Positions 9,089 to 15,997 of a stretch of 16,716 bases of DNA are shown piece by piece. Under the pieces are notes generated by a model. The model saw only the letters and a list, made by a program, of their open reading frames with translations, was not told the DNA's origin and did not search any database. This stretch comes from JAFGED01 sp964551295. Lineage in GTDB: Bacteria; Chloroflexota; Anaerolineae; B4-G1. Position 1 is the first letter of the stretch, and the number at the start of each line of letters is the position of its first letter. The position numbers were made by a program, and so were the translations under genes. The stretch covers positions 1-16,716 of the forward strand of contig CAZKDJ010000082.1 of assembly GCA_964551295.1 (NCBI GenBank). The letters run 5' to 3'.

Positions 9089-9158
9089 AACCACAGATTT
9101 CACAGATTGACACAGAAAAAGGACAAAAATCAGCACTAATCTGTGTCAATCTGTGGTT
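9089..9158. repeat. CACAGATT-type inverted repeat
   Basis: The left arm (9089-9116) contains two CACAGATT units. The right arm (9140-9158) is the reverse complement of the left arm minus a 9-base insertion. The inner 16 bases pair perfectly (9101-9116 with 9140-9155), and AACC at 9089-9092 mirrors GGTT at 9155-9158. The loop is about 23 bases. No T-run follows either arm, so it is not a standard terminator. It resembles small palindromic intergenic repeats that are dispersed in some environmental genomes; copy number cannot be judged from one window. Confidence 0.7.
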
Positions 9159-9168
9159 ACACGCCGAG

Positions 9169-9196
9169 ATCATAGATCTTTCATCAAAAGTGTCAG
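9169..9196 (-). promoter_or_regulatory. Sigma70-type promoter candidate for the GH44-lyase-beta-helix run
   Basis: On the minus strand CTGACA (9196-9191) is followed after 16 nt by TATGAT (9174-9169); each hexamer is 5 of 6 against the bacterial consensus. The start site would fall near 9162, giving a leader of about 120 nt that begins with the inverted repeat. A small palindrome, AGATC-ATA-GATCT (9167-9179), overlaps the -10 box and could be an operator. Confidence 0.45.
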
Positions 9197-9205
9197 GTAG
9201 CTAAA

Positions 9206-9232
9206 TCAAAAACCACCGGATCAACGCCGGCG
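9206..9232 (-). terminator. Weak intrinsic terminator candidate overlapping the stop of the SGNH-like gene
   Basis: The minus strand reads CGCCGG (9232-9227), a 7-nt loop, CCGGTG (9219-9214), then GTTTTTGA. The stem is 6 bp with one G-U pair. The stop codon TGA begins in the loop. The short stem makes partial termination or attenuation more likely than full termination. Confidence 0.35.
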
Positions 9233-10927
9233 CAGTTTGCGGGCGGCGAGCCCTATGCCAGCAGTCAGCACGAGGCCCAGCGCCAGAACCGCGCCAATAG
9301 CCGATTTGACACTGCGCGCGCTCAAACCAAGCTGCCCAACTGCCGTGGGAGCGACATCATCCTGGGCGAGGAGAAAGTGGGAAAAGCCCGGTGTTTGCGC
9401 CTCGGCGTAGGTATACGCCCCCCACGTCCCAGTTGAGGCGCTCACATCGAGCCCGACCCAGTTCGGCGCAACGTAGCGAAAGACACCCGGGTCAGAGACA
9501 CCGTTCATCTCGCTGGCGCGCGCCCACAAACGCACGGCCGCCGCTGCATCGTTCTGTGCCTCGATCTCGAAACAGCGCTGGGCATATATCGGCGACCCCG
9601 CGCCGGTCGAGGTGCAGTATTCCCCGGCGCCCAGCACGCGCACGGATACAGTGACCAAGCCCAGGTTGTTCGTGGTCTCGACCTCTGCGCCTAGGTAGCG
9701 AGCAATACCACCGGGATCGTCGATCTCTATGAACGACACGCGGTCATTGTTGACTGTACGCGTCTGCCGCATCGTTCCTTGATTGTCGACACTGTCCGCC
9801 ACGGTAAGCGTGACACCTGGCGGGATGATGAGCGTCGCACCCTGCTCGATGGCGAGCCGCTGGCACTGGACATCCGTATCCACCGTGACGGCAGTGCCGG
9901 TGGTGATGGTGACGGCATCGCTGACAGAGGGAACGACGTCCCCCACCCAGGTCACGGGCGTGGTCCAGTTGCCGTTCTGATCAGACTCGGGCCGTCCCCC
10001 GGTCACGCCATCCCAGCCGGCGATCCGGGCCCACAGCCACCAGGCCGCGTAGGCTTTCCGGTTACAGTTCAATGATTGGCTGTGCGCGCAACTGCAACTG
10101 TACCAATCCACATTCTGCGTGTGTGTACCCTGCCAGTCGGTGGCCCAGTTACCAGAATCATAATCACAGTTGTCGCTCACATGCTGATCCCCATAATAAT
10201 TTCCATCCGGATCGTAAAGCTCGATATCATAGAAATCGTACAGCACCTTGTTGTTGGCGATGCAGTACTCGCGTATCTGCTGGTTGCGCTGGTGCACATT
10301 CCCTTCCTCGCCCGTCCCATTCGCGTGGCCGGTCATATAGACGAACGTAATGCCTGGGTAATCCAACTCTAGCTGGGTCATCGGCAGCAGATAGGTATCC
10401 AGCATCGACTGTTCATCACGACTGTCCACCTGTCCACACCACGACCAGATGATGACGTTGATATCAGAGTGGGCCTGTCCGCGACCGGTGCCTAGATCGG
10501 GATCGCCGAGATAGGCCTGAGTTTCGTCGACCCACTCGGGATAATAGCCACAATCCCCCGCCATGATGCCATCCCGCAGATACAGCGCACCGCCCGATCC
10601 ATCATAGTTAAACTCAAAGATATCGGTAGGAAGCGCAAGGCCCAACCCCCCGCCGTTGGCAAACTCTACCAACCCATCCATACCGTCCATCAGTTGGCTG
10701 CCATGGGACGTGTGTCCGTACCCGATGTGCAGCGTGCTCTTGGCCGCCTCGATCCAGGCCTGGGGTATGGCCGTGATGTCCGTGCTGGTGTGATCGACGA
10801 TGATCGCACTGCTTGCGGTGGCATCCAGCGGTGCGCCATCCGGCGCGCCGGAAGCAGCCGTCGTCATCGTGCCCGCTACCACCAGCATCGATACGAAAAA
10901 CACTGTTCCCATTCTTATACTTTTCAT
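9221..10927 (-). CDS. Secreted SGNH-hydrolase-like protein (candidate carbohydrate esterase) with beta-strand domain and C-terminal membrane anchor
   Basis: A 568-residue protein. The start is ATG 10927, 10 nt after AAAGGAG; an in-frame TTG at 10936 has the site only 1-2 nt away. It has a signal peptide (1-28) and then an N-terminal domain (about 40-310) with His/Ser-rich motifs GYGHTSHGSQ (69-78), INVIIWSWCGQ (156-166), YMTGHANGTGEEG (197-209) and a Cys-rich stretch near 277-289. The layout suggests an SGNH-type hydrolase, but I cannot place it in a named family. Next is a G8-like beta region (about 318-380; NWTTPVTWVGDVVPSVSDAV). The C-terminus is unlike its neighbours: after PTAVGQLGLSARS comes a hydrophobic helix (about 542-559) and RKLRRR, a tripartite membrane-anchor or sorting tail. 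It sits 43 bp downstream of the GH123-like gene, consistent with co-transcription. Esterase activity is only inferred from fold hints and context. Confidence 0.72.
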   Translation of the reverse strand: MKSIRMGTVFFVSMLVVAGTMTTAASGAPDGAPLDATASSAIIVDHTSTDITAIPQAWIEAAKSTLHIGYGHTSHGSQLMDGMDGLVEFANGGGLGLALPTDIFEFNYDGSGGALYLRDGIMAGDCGYYPEWVDETQAYLGDPDLGTGRGQAHSDINVIIWSWCGQVDSRDEQSMLDTYLLPMTQLELDYPGITFVYMTGHANGTGEEGNVHQRNQQIREYCIANNKVLYDFYDIELYDPDGNYYGDQHVSDNCDYDSGNWATDWQGTHTQNVDWYSCSCAHSQSLNCNRKAYAAWWLWARIAGWDGVTGGRPESDQNGNWTTPVTWVGDVVPSVSDAVTITTGTAVTVDTDVQCQRLAIEQGATLIIPPGVTLTVADSVDNQGTMRQTRTVNNDRVSFIEIDDPGGIARYLGAEVETTNNLGLVTVSVRVLGAGEYCTSTGAGSPIYAQRCFEIEAQNDAAAAVRLWARASEMNGVSDPGVFRYVAPNWVGLDVSASTGTWGAYTYAEAQTPGFSHFLLAQDDVAPTAVGQLGLSARSVKSAIGAVLALGLVLTAGIGLAARKLRRR

Positions 10928-10937
10928 CGTTCGCAAT

Positions 10938-10944
10938 CTCCTTT
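10938..10944 (-). promoter_or_regulatory. Ribosome binding site that fixes ATG 10927
   Basis: AAAGGAG on the minus strand is 10 nt before ATG 10927. The alternative TTG at 10936 would sit almost on top of it, so the ATG is the better start. Confidence 0.55.
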
Positions 10945-10970
10945 CTTTCTTGGCTAGACTAATGACACTA

Positions 10971-13271
10971 TCAATTCTCTCTCAAAACTAGAGGCAGATG
11001 CACCAAGATATCAGTCGGCATCACGCGCACGGTGTCGCTCAACAAAGCAGTACTATCCACCAACGCACTGAGGGTAACGGTATACCACTCATAATTGGCC
11101 AGTCCTGTCAAAGGGTACGCCCGCGTGGAACTGACGACGCCGGTAATCGGAGAAGACTGATATCCGGGCGTCCCAACGTAGTCGATCTGCCAGGTATACG
11201 AGGAGGGCAACGTGCCGCCTAGCTCCCACGTCAGGTTAATGGCCCCATCGGCCGGTGCGCCGTGCAGCCTGAGGGAATCCCCTTCAATGATGCCCGCCAG
11301 CTCCTCGCGAGCCGCCTCCCACACGTCGGGGTCGGTGGACCAACTGATGTCAGAGTACACATACGTCGGGTCCTCTTCGCTCTCCACGCCGAGCTCCCAC
11401 AGCACCTCGGGGACGATCTCGCCGACGATCTCGGCCGTGCGCACCGGGTCGATGGCGGCCGCCATGGTGAGATAATCCACGTCCTGGATGCCGCGCCGCC
11501 AGAGCTTGAGACGTAGCGAGGCCAGCGGTCCCAACAGGCCGTAACTCTCCCCCGGGTAGCGCGTCTCGGTGCCGGGATAGAACAGCACCCCGTCGCCGTT
11601 GGTATAATTCCAGCCCGTTTCCCCCTCCACAGGGTCATCCGTGGCATAACCGCCAAAGGTCTGTGCCTGCTGAAAGAGGTTGGTCTGAGCCCGAGGGTCG
11701 GCAGAACCATAGGCCTGCCAGTTGACGTAATACGTCGATTCCCAATAGAACCACCGGTCGAATTCCTTCTTATAATGCGTCCACGCCAGCGCGCGCAGAG
11801 CCACGCCATCATCCTCAGTAGCAAACGTCCCGGTAGCCGGCCGGCTGCCGTTGTAGATGTACACCCACTTATCGGGGTCGGCCATGTACTGGTCGGCGGC
11901 CGCCTGCCACAGAGCGGTGATGCCAAAGCCCGACCACGTGGTAGGGACGTCGAGTGAGGGGACGTTGGCAGCCGCAGCAGGCAACCCAATCGTGGCCATC
12001 GACTTGAGGCGTTGGCCAGGTCCGGGATTGTTGTCCATCCACTGGGCCCACTGCTCGGTCTGGGCATAGTCGGTCGATTCGTCGATCAGGTAGAGGAAGT
12101 ATTCGGTGGGCGTGCCAAAGCCCTGGGCGTCGAACCAGTCGACCCAGGCATCGGTGTTGGTCCACATCTCCTGCTCGCTATTTTCATCCCACATCCATCG
12201 CCAGCTCCCGTAGGTACCGATGGAATAGACGTTGTTGCCCACACCCACACCGACGCCATCGTAACCCTCAGCCGGGGTAAAGAGTTCACCGCTCAATCGA
12301 GATGTCCAAGCCTCGTCCATCGCATCCAGGGCACAGCCGCCGATGAGCGATATCTTGTGCCGGTGGGCAAGTTGAAAATGACGATCGGCGAGCAAAAGCA
12401 TGGTGTCATAGGCCGGTGTGCCGGGATTAGGCCAGGGGTCACCGAGGTAGACATCAGCAAGATTACTATCTTCATAGAACAACATCGTTCGGGCACTGGG
12501 CAGGTCAGGCAGGGTGAAATTGCGCACTTGCAGATGGATGGGGACCTGCCGCGCGAGCGCGCCATCCTCAGTGATATCGATAGTCCCGGTATAGATTCCG
12601 GCGGGTACCGCCTTGGGAATGTAGATATCGCCCCAGATAGACTGGTTGGTGCCGGCAGTGATGGTAAAGGGCGTGTGCAACTCTAGCGGCACCAGGATGT
12701 CGGGGTGGAGTTGGTTGTGACAGGGGCGGTCCTCCCAATCTGTACCCGGTAAAGCAAACCGGCCATCGTGAGGCCGTCGGCAGCGCTCCGGGACATGGCG
12801 CTCGTCGTAATAGTTTTCGTAAGGCAGGCGGCTGAGCCCTCGGATCTCCAAGTAACGCACGTAAAAAAGCTCGATGTTGCGCCCGTCGTAGTCGAACAGA
12901 TCTTCGTCTGGGCTGGCCGCCCGGGTCGTGATGCTGGCCCCACCGGGCCCGACCAAAGAGTCCAGGCTCACCTCGACGTCGACCGCGTCCGTGGTAGGCG
13001 CTTCGATCACCAGGTTGAACCCCACCACCTCGTTGCGCGCGCCAAACAGAGAGACGGTCGCCCCGTCCCACACCGAGTTGTGCACGGCGCTCGGGTCGCT
13101 TGCGGCGCGCAACTCGCTTTGCCAGACCTTGTCTCCCCCCTCATTGGCCCACACTTCACCAATGGCGCTGGGGGCAAGCGGCTCGGCCACAGCACCAGAC
13201 TGCACCGCCGGTGCCCCATAGACCGTTAACAGAAAAATCACAAAAATAGATTCAAAGCTTCGCCGTTTCAT
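10971..13271 (-). CDS. Secreted DUF4091/GH123-like glycoside hydrolase with C-terminal sorting-type module
   Basis: A 766-residue protein whose ATG follows GAGGAGGAG closely. It has a signal peptide (1-29) and an N-terminal beta-sandwich (about 36-255; LFGARNEVVGFNLVIEAP, DIYIPKAVPAGIYTGTIDI). A TIM-barrel region (about 258-610) contains LYLIDESTD; D397-E398 fit the Asp-Glu pair used by GH123 enzymes, which act by substrate-assisted catalysis on N-acetylgalactosaminides. A helical DUF4091-type end follows: LRLKLWRRGIQDVDYL (586-601). Residues about 667-766 are the shared module ending VMPTDILVHLPLVLREN, the most divergent copy of it. Family-level placement is good, but GalNAc specificity is not shown by sequence. 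It is the first gene after the 13272-13905 spacer, so it probably heads an operon with the SGNH-like gene. The broken gene at 1-973 is a second member of the same family. Confidence 0.8.
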   Translation of the reverse strand: MKRRSFESIFVIFLLTVYGAPAVQSGAVAEPLAPSAIGEVWANEGGDKVWQSELRAASDPSAVHNSVWDGATVSLFGARNEVVGFNLVIEAPTTDAVDVEVSLDSLVGPGGASITTRAASPDEDLFDYDGRNIELFYVRYLEIRGLSRLPYENYYDERHVPERCRRPHDGRFALPGTDWEDRPCHNQLHPDILVPLELHTPFTITAGTNQSIWGDIYIPKAVPAGIYTGTIDITEDGALARQVPIHLQVRNFTLPDLPSARTMLFYEDSNLADVYLGDPWPNPGTPAYDTMLLLADRHFQLAHRHKISLIGGCALDAMDEAWTSRLSGELFTPAEGYDGVGVGVGNNVYSIGTYGSWRWMWDENSEQEMWTNTDAWVDWFDAQGFGTPTEYFLYLIDESTDYAQTEQWAQWMDNNPGPGQRLKSMATIGLPAAAANVPSLDVPTTWSGFGITALWQAAADQYMADPDKWVYIYNGSRPATGTFATEDDGVALRALAWTHYKKEFDRWFYWESTYYVNWQAYGSADPRAQTNLFQQAQTFGGYATDDPVEGETGWNYTNGDGVLFYPGTETRYPGESYGLLGPLASLRLKLWRRGIQDVDYLTMAAAIDPVRTAEIVGEIVPEVLWELGVESEEDPTYVYSDISWSTDPDVWEAAREELAGIIEGDSLRLHGAPADGAINLTWELGGTLPSSYTWQIDYVGTPGYQSSPITGVVSSTRAYPLTGLANYEWYTVTLSALVDSTALLSDTVRVMPTDILVHLPLVLREN

Positions 13272-13290
13272 CTCTCCTCCTCAAATATGT

Positions 13291-13318
13291 GGCGCAATAA
13301 GCGTAGCGCAGTAAGCGT
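13291..13318. repeat. Tandem 14-bp direct repeat upstream of the GH123-like gene
   Basis: Two abutting copies, ggcgcaataagcgt and agcgcagtaagcgt, match at 12 of 14 positions. They lie 20 bp before the ATG at 13271, just upstream of its Shine-Dalgarno, so they would sit in the mRNA leader or serve as a protein-binding site. Could be chance or a remnant duplication. Confidence 0.5.
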
Positions 13319-13627
13319 GACAGTACATCACCAGCGAATAGCGGCGGATGCACCAGAACACCATAGGTTTTCGAAACGGTCTTTTACCGCCCGAGGGAAT
13401 AGCTTTGTTGCAATGGTCGATGCAGGACATTGCAGTCACAATAAAGTTACGTCGACGTTCTAGACCGGACAAATGGCCGAGGCAGGCCACCCTTGCAACA
13501 CGAGCTGTGGCAAAAGCTCATACAGCACTCCCGCCCCATCACGAAAACTCCGGACGCTCCACCATCACGATGGATAGTCCGAGAGTACTTGTTGCTTTGA
13601 CAAAACAGCTACAATTCACTACCTACA

Positions 13628-13656
13628 AGTATATCACTTTCCCAATCATGCGTCAT
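13628..13656 (-). promoter_or_regulatory. Promoter candidate for the GH123-like / SGNH-like operon
   Basis: On the minus strand ATGACG (13656-13651) is followed after 17 nt by TATACT (13633-13628), 4 of 6 and 5 of 6 against consensus. It lies between the upstream terminator and the gene, in the correct direction, but implies a leader of about 350 nt. Moderate to weak support. Confidence 0.3.
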
Positions 13657-13689
13657 CGTGCAAAGGTAAGACTTTGCCATCATCCTTTT

Positions 13690-13731
13690 CACCTTCACAA
13701 AAAGTGACTTTGGTACCAAAAACACCTTCAC
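13690..13731. promoter_or_regulatory. Possible operator: 12-bp palindrome between 9-bp direct repeats
   Basis: A perfect palindrome, TTTGGTACCAAA (13709-13720), is flanked by two copies of caccttcac (13690-13698 and 13723-13731). The block lies just upstream of the candidate -35 box at 13651-13656, where an activator would bind. Function is inferred from symmetry and position only. Confidence 0.35.
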
Positions 13732-13780
13732 CGCAGCAGGACACACAGCTTGACCGCGCACCTGATACGGTTTAGCAGAT

Positions 13781-13824
13781 AACAAAAACGTGGATATGGA
13801 GAAGATCGCACTCCCCATATCCAC
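13781..13824 (-). terminator. Intrinsic terminator of the beta-helix operon
   Basis: On the minus strand GTGGATATGG (13824-13815) pairs perfectly with CCATATCCAC (13799-13790). The stem can extend inward by four more pairs including two G-U, leaving a 7-nt loop. It is followed by GTTTTTGTT (13789-13781). It lies about 80 bp after the stop codon at 13906 and separates that operon from the next gene. Confidence 0.75.
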
Positions 13825-13905
13825 ATGCTCGCAAGCATCTCTTCAATGAAGCAGGGCCTTCCCCTACCTATTGATAAGGCAAATACTCAGCCCATTTGCG
13901 AGTTA

Positions 13906-15984
13906 CTACTTCAACACCAACGGCAGATACACAAACTTGTCCGTGGGCATCACCTGTACGGTGTCGCTCAGGATCGAGGTGGGGCCGTCCATCGCGTGCA
14001 GCGTGACCGTGTACCACTGGTAGTTGCGCACGTGATCCGTCAGCACGGTCGAGCGGGTCGTGCTGAGCGGCTCGGTGGCAGTGTAAACGCTGGCGGTCGT
14101 GGTGTAGTAATTGACGTGCCAGGTGACCGTAAGTGGCCACCCGCAGTTGACCGTCCAGTCCAGGCGAATAGCCTCGTCGCCAGGCGTGCCGTGCAGCACC
14201 AGATCGGGAGCACCTGGTATAACTCGAATTTTCGTGGTCGGCGCGCTTTCATTGCCCGCTGCATCGAAGGCCGACACCTGAAAGCGATATTCCTGCCCTT
14301 CTTTCAAGCCCAAAAATGTGTATTGCACGTAATCCGAGTCGCTGTTGGAGGTCACCTTTCTTCCGTTCAACCAGAGGTAATACCCCGCCAAACCCGATCC
14401 GCCGGCGTCGGTTGAGGCGTCCCACGCCAGAGAAACCGTGCGGGACGAAGCTGCCGTCACACGCAAATTCCCAGGCACAGTAGGCGCATCGGAATCCGTC
14501 TGGGGCGGCGGCGGAAACTGGGTCACCAGCGGGTGGGGATAGGTATAGGGCTCGTAGCCAGGCCGGGGAGTGTCATTATAGTAATCGCGATTTTCTTGGA
14601 TTTGCCGTTTTAAACGACTGGCGTAGGGTTCCTGGATCGAAGGATTGATTTCAACATCCATGTCAGCTCCATTGCACACATTGTTCCACTCGTACAAGGG
14701 TTCAAGGAGCTGAGGGACGCCGACATCGGGGCCAAGGTCAGTGGCACGGCCAATCTGGTCCAGACAAGGATAACCGGAATCATCCTCGTTGCCATCCACC
14801 GGACTTGAGCCATCGCACTCTCCGTAATCCAGGTTTGGGCGCCCCATGGATCGGTCGTTATATACGATAACGGACGGTGGTTCTATGTCTCCTACCAGAG
14901 TATTGTTAAAGATTACGCCCGTCCCGCCTCGACTACAGATGGGCCCCCATGTAATACCTTCCGAGTAGCCAAAGTTATTATCGTAAACTTCGTACATGAA
15001 ATATCCCCTGTCGAGATTACAACAAAAGCCATGCACTTCTGTGCCTGAATCATTCACGGTATTCTTCCGGAAGACGTAATGGCCACCCACGTGCCCATCA
15101 ACGGAATTGCCGGCAACCGTCCTGTTGAAAACGCAATCTTCCACATATACGCCATCCGACATACCAAGCGACAATGGCTCCTGCCAGTCACTCTTGTTCC
15201 CCGCGGGCACAACCCGGCTGTTGAAAAAATCGCAGTGGTCCACCACGCCAGTGGAACCCCAGTTTGACTGAACGCCGACACCCTTGGCCGCCGTGATGAA
15301 AAAACGGCAGTGATCCACGCGAAAGCTCTTGGACCCCCTCTCATAGATGGCCGCGGGGTTATTGATTTCTTTGAATTGAATGCCGGTGATTCGGAAGAAC
15401 TTTTCTTGCTGAATCCAAAACAGACTTTCGTTCCACTCCGTGCCCGTTCCATCCATAATGATGGTGTTGTCCATCCCCGCCCCGCTAATGGTAATCGCCT
15501 TCTCGAGCACTTCGACCTGGACTGTCCAGGTAACAACCCCTGGCGGCAAAATAACCGTATCGCCATCGGAGGCATTGTCGATGGCGTCCTGCACGCTCGT
15601 CTCACTCAAGTCCTCCGCCCGCACAGTTTTGGCATTAGCCCTGCACCAAATCAGAACCGGCGGGGTTTTCTCCCCTTCAGACACGTCATAGGCGCTCACC
15701 GCGTAGGCATAAGTCCGGTAAGGGGTAACCGTGTCGTCATCGAAGGTGGTTCCAGAAACATTGTCAGCGATCAATTGATCAGCCACAACATCCATCCCTC
15801 GATACACCAGGTATTTCGTGGCGCCTGGCACTGCTTGCCAGCTCAGGTGAATCGAATCGGCGGAAGCGTTGACCGTAGCTACAAGTTCCGCCGGCGTCCC
15901 AGGCGCCGCGCCACTGGTCAGCCCGCTCAACATCACCAACTGGGTCAGTACAAGAATCGCTCCAAATAGTTTTGGCGTTTTCAT
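13906..15984 (-). CDS. Secreted FN3 / parallel beta-helix / FN3 protein with C-terminal sorting-type module
   Basis: A 692-residue protein. AAAGGA lies 8 nt before the ATG. It has a signal peptide (1-25), an FN3-like domain (about 29-115; IHLSWQAVPGATKYLVYRG) and a right-handed beta-helix (about 122-480). The helix opens with SVQDAIDNASDGDTVILPPG, the usual cap of beta-helix lyase-like proteins. It contains coils with ITISGAGMDNTIIMDG, FRVDHCRFF, VVDHCDFFNS and VYVEDCVFN, and ends RPGYEPYTYPHPL (474-486). A proline hinge leads to a second FN3 domain (about 500-590), then the shared module (about 595-692) ending VMPTDKFVYLPLVLK. The fold is seen in polysaccharide lyases and pectinases, but I cannot assign catalytic residues, so a binding or structural role is possible. 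The stop is TAG directly followed by in-frame TAA. It starts 13 bp after the gene upstream, whose TGA overlaps this gene's ribosome site. Confidence 0.83.
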   Translation of the reverse strand: MKTPKLFGAILVLTQLVMLSGLTSGAAPGTPAELVATVNASADSIHLSWQAVPGATKYLVYRGMDVVADQLIADNVSGTTFDDDTVTPYRTYAYAVSAYDVSEGEKTPPVLIWCRANAKTVRAEDLSETSVQDAIDNASDGDTVILPPGVVTWTVQVEVLEKAITISGAGMDNTIIMDGTGTEWNESLFWIQQEKFFRITGIQFKEINNPAAIYERGSKSFRVDHCRFFITAAKGVGVQSNWGSTGVVDHCDFFNSRVVPAGNKSDWQEPLSLGMSDGVYVEDCVFNRTVAGNSVDGHVGGHYVFRKNTVNDSGTEVHGFCCNLDRGYFMYEVYDNNFGYSEGITWGPICSRGGTGVIFNNTLVGDIEPPSVIVYNDRSMGRPNLDYGECDGSSPVDGNEDDSGYPCLDQIGRATDLGPDVGVPQLLEPLYEWNNVCNGADMDVEINPSIQEPYASRLKRQIQENRDYYNDTPRPGYEPYTYPHPLVTQFPPPPQTDSDAPTVPGNLRVTAASSRTVSLAWDASTDAGGSGLAGYYLWLNGRKVTSNSDSDYVQYTFLGLKEGQEYRFQVSAFDAAGNESAPTTKIRVIPGAPDLVLHGTPGDEAIRLDWTVNCGWPLTVTWHVNYYTTTASVYTATEPLSTTRSTVLTDHVRNYQWYTVTLHAMDGPTSILSDTVQVMPTDKFVYLPLVLK
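13988..14044. repeat. 57-bp perfect direct repeat, copy 1
   Basis: Identical in sequence and phase to 16080-16136. It lies in the shared C-terminal module of the gene at 13906-15984. Similarity continues on both sides at the same offset (2092 bp) without gaps, but with scattered substitutions. Confidence 0.85.
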
Positions 15985-15997
15985 TTTGTGAATCCTT

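Larger units (their letters stand above)
13272..13780. other. Gene-free spacer with regulatory-type sequence
   Basis: About 500 bp with lower GC than the genes and no convincing coding frame on either strand. Short frames are present (for example 13348-13707 on plus, 13281-13490 and 13609-13824 on minus), but they lack good ribosome sites and recognisable protein content. The stretch holds a minus-strand promoter candidate (13628-13656), a palindrome with flanking direct repeats (13690-13731), a small CCATC-AC-GATGG hairpin (13562-13573) and a tandem 14-bp repeat (13291-13318). It is most likely the control region of the GH123-like operon, with a long leader. Confidence 0.6.

Noticed and set aside
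9089..9158. CACAGATT repeats as a possible CRISPR or terminator
   Set aside because: The copies are inverted, few and without spacers, so it is not a CRISPR. No T-run follows the stem, so it is not a standard terminator.
13597..13602. A perfect TTGACA on the plus strand
   Set aside because: No acceptable -10 box at 15-19 nt and no plus-strand gene to serve.
13348..13707. A 119-codon plus-strand frame in the spacer
   Set aside because: No Shine-Dalgarno before the ATG, irregular composition and no known motif. It also covers the promoter-like and repeat elements of the minus-strand operon. A real small gene cannot be fully excluded.
13609..13824. A 71-codon minus-strand frame
   Set aside because: It starts inside the terminator stem and has no ribosome site; it overlaps the palindrome block. 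Not supported as a gene.
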